Source: Clostridia bacterium (GTDB taxonomy: Bacteria > Bacillota_E > SLMV01 > PUMD01). Taken from it: a stretch of 6,947 bases of DNA. The translations under genes were made by a program, and so were the position numbers. The notes under the pieces are model-generated. The model was not told the origin of the DNA and made no database searches. It saw only the letters and a list, made by a program, of their open reading frames with translations. Of the stretch, positions 6,870-6,947 are shown piece by piece (positions within the stretch are counted from its first letter, which is position 1; each line of letters begins with the position of its first letter). The stretch is taken from positions 1 through 6,947 of the forward strand of contig SKXF01000414.1 in the NCBI GenBank assembly GCA_007128555.1, written 5' to 3'.

Positions 6870-6947
6870 TGGAGACCGATGGGGGGGCCATGGGCACCGA
6901 AAGCAGCCTTGTCATTGAGAATGTAACGCTCAGCACCCCTCTTCCGA
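6869..6947 (+). CDS. Start of next operon gene, possibly imidazolonepropionase (cut by window edge)
   Basis: Only 26 codons are visible. ATG 6869 shares one base with the transferase stop (TGATG), and GGAG at 6860-6863 lies five bases upstream, so translation is probably coupled. The frame stays open to the window end. After a Gly/Asp-rich lead-in the sequence becomes SSLVIENVTLSTPLP, which resembles the first beta strand of the amidohydrolase superfamily, to which imidazolonepropionase (HutI) belongs. HutI is also the one pathway step missing from this operon, so it is the natural guess; HutF or another amidohydrolase cannot be excluded. An in-frame ATG at 6890 is an alternative start, though a run of seven G (6881-6887) would sit only two bases before it, too close for a normal SD. 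GTG at 6866 is also in frame. Confidence 0.45.
   Translation, partial: METDGGAMGTESSLVIENVTLSTPLP

Noticed and set aside
1..6947. CRISPR arrays, insertion sequences, tRNA or rRNA genes
   Set aside because: I saw no regularly spaced repeats, terminal inverted repeats with a transposase, or tRNA arm motifs on either strand.

Overview
The window looks like chromosomal DNA from a GC-rich bacterium. It carries most of a histidine-utilisation (hut) operon on the + strand, with an unrelated single-gene cold-shock transcription unit on the - strand at its left end. The three recognised catabolic genes are complete, keep their catalytic residues and have good ribosome-binding sites, so they look functional. 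Lineage cannot be fixed from the sequence. The stand-alone glutamate formimidoyltransferase and a secreted or membrane-anchored propeller-like protein would suit a Gram-negative, heterotrophic, Acidobacteriota-like bacterium, but that is inference only.

Layout. Positions 1-286 hold no convincing gene. A CspA-family cold-shock gene occupies 345-569 on the - strand. It has a strong Shine-Dalgarno (SD) sequence, a GC-rich intrinsic terminator just past its stop, and a leader (577-639) with two mutually exclusive pairings, one of which hides the SD. From about 640 to 1559 there are roughly 900 bases without a clear gene. This stretch holds only weak signals: an isolated TATAAT, a small Cys-rich frame, and broken protein-like frames that run into the start of hutH.

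From 1560 to the right edge the + strand is densely coding with small gaps: hutH (histidine ammonia-lyase, 1560-3086, most likely a TTG start), hutU (urocanate hydratase, 3137-4789), an unrecognised exported or membrane-anchored protein with beta-propeller-like features (4814-5950), a stand-alone glutamate formimidoyltransferase (5967-6869), and the first 26 codons of another gene that overlaps the transferase stop and may be imidazolonepropionase (hutI).

How the genes work together. HutH deaminates histidine to urocanate and HutU hydrates it to imidazolonepropionate. HutI, presumably the truncated last gene, would open the ring to N-formimino-L-glutamate. The formimidoyltransferase then moves the formimino group to tetrahydrofolate and releases glutamate. 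This is the folate-linked branch of histidine degradation, which recovers a one-carbon unit instead of releasing formamide or formate. The odd member is the propeller-like protein between hutU and the transferase; it has no known role in the pathway. No known hut regulator gene or operator was recognised.
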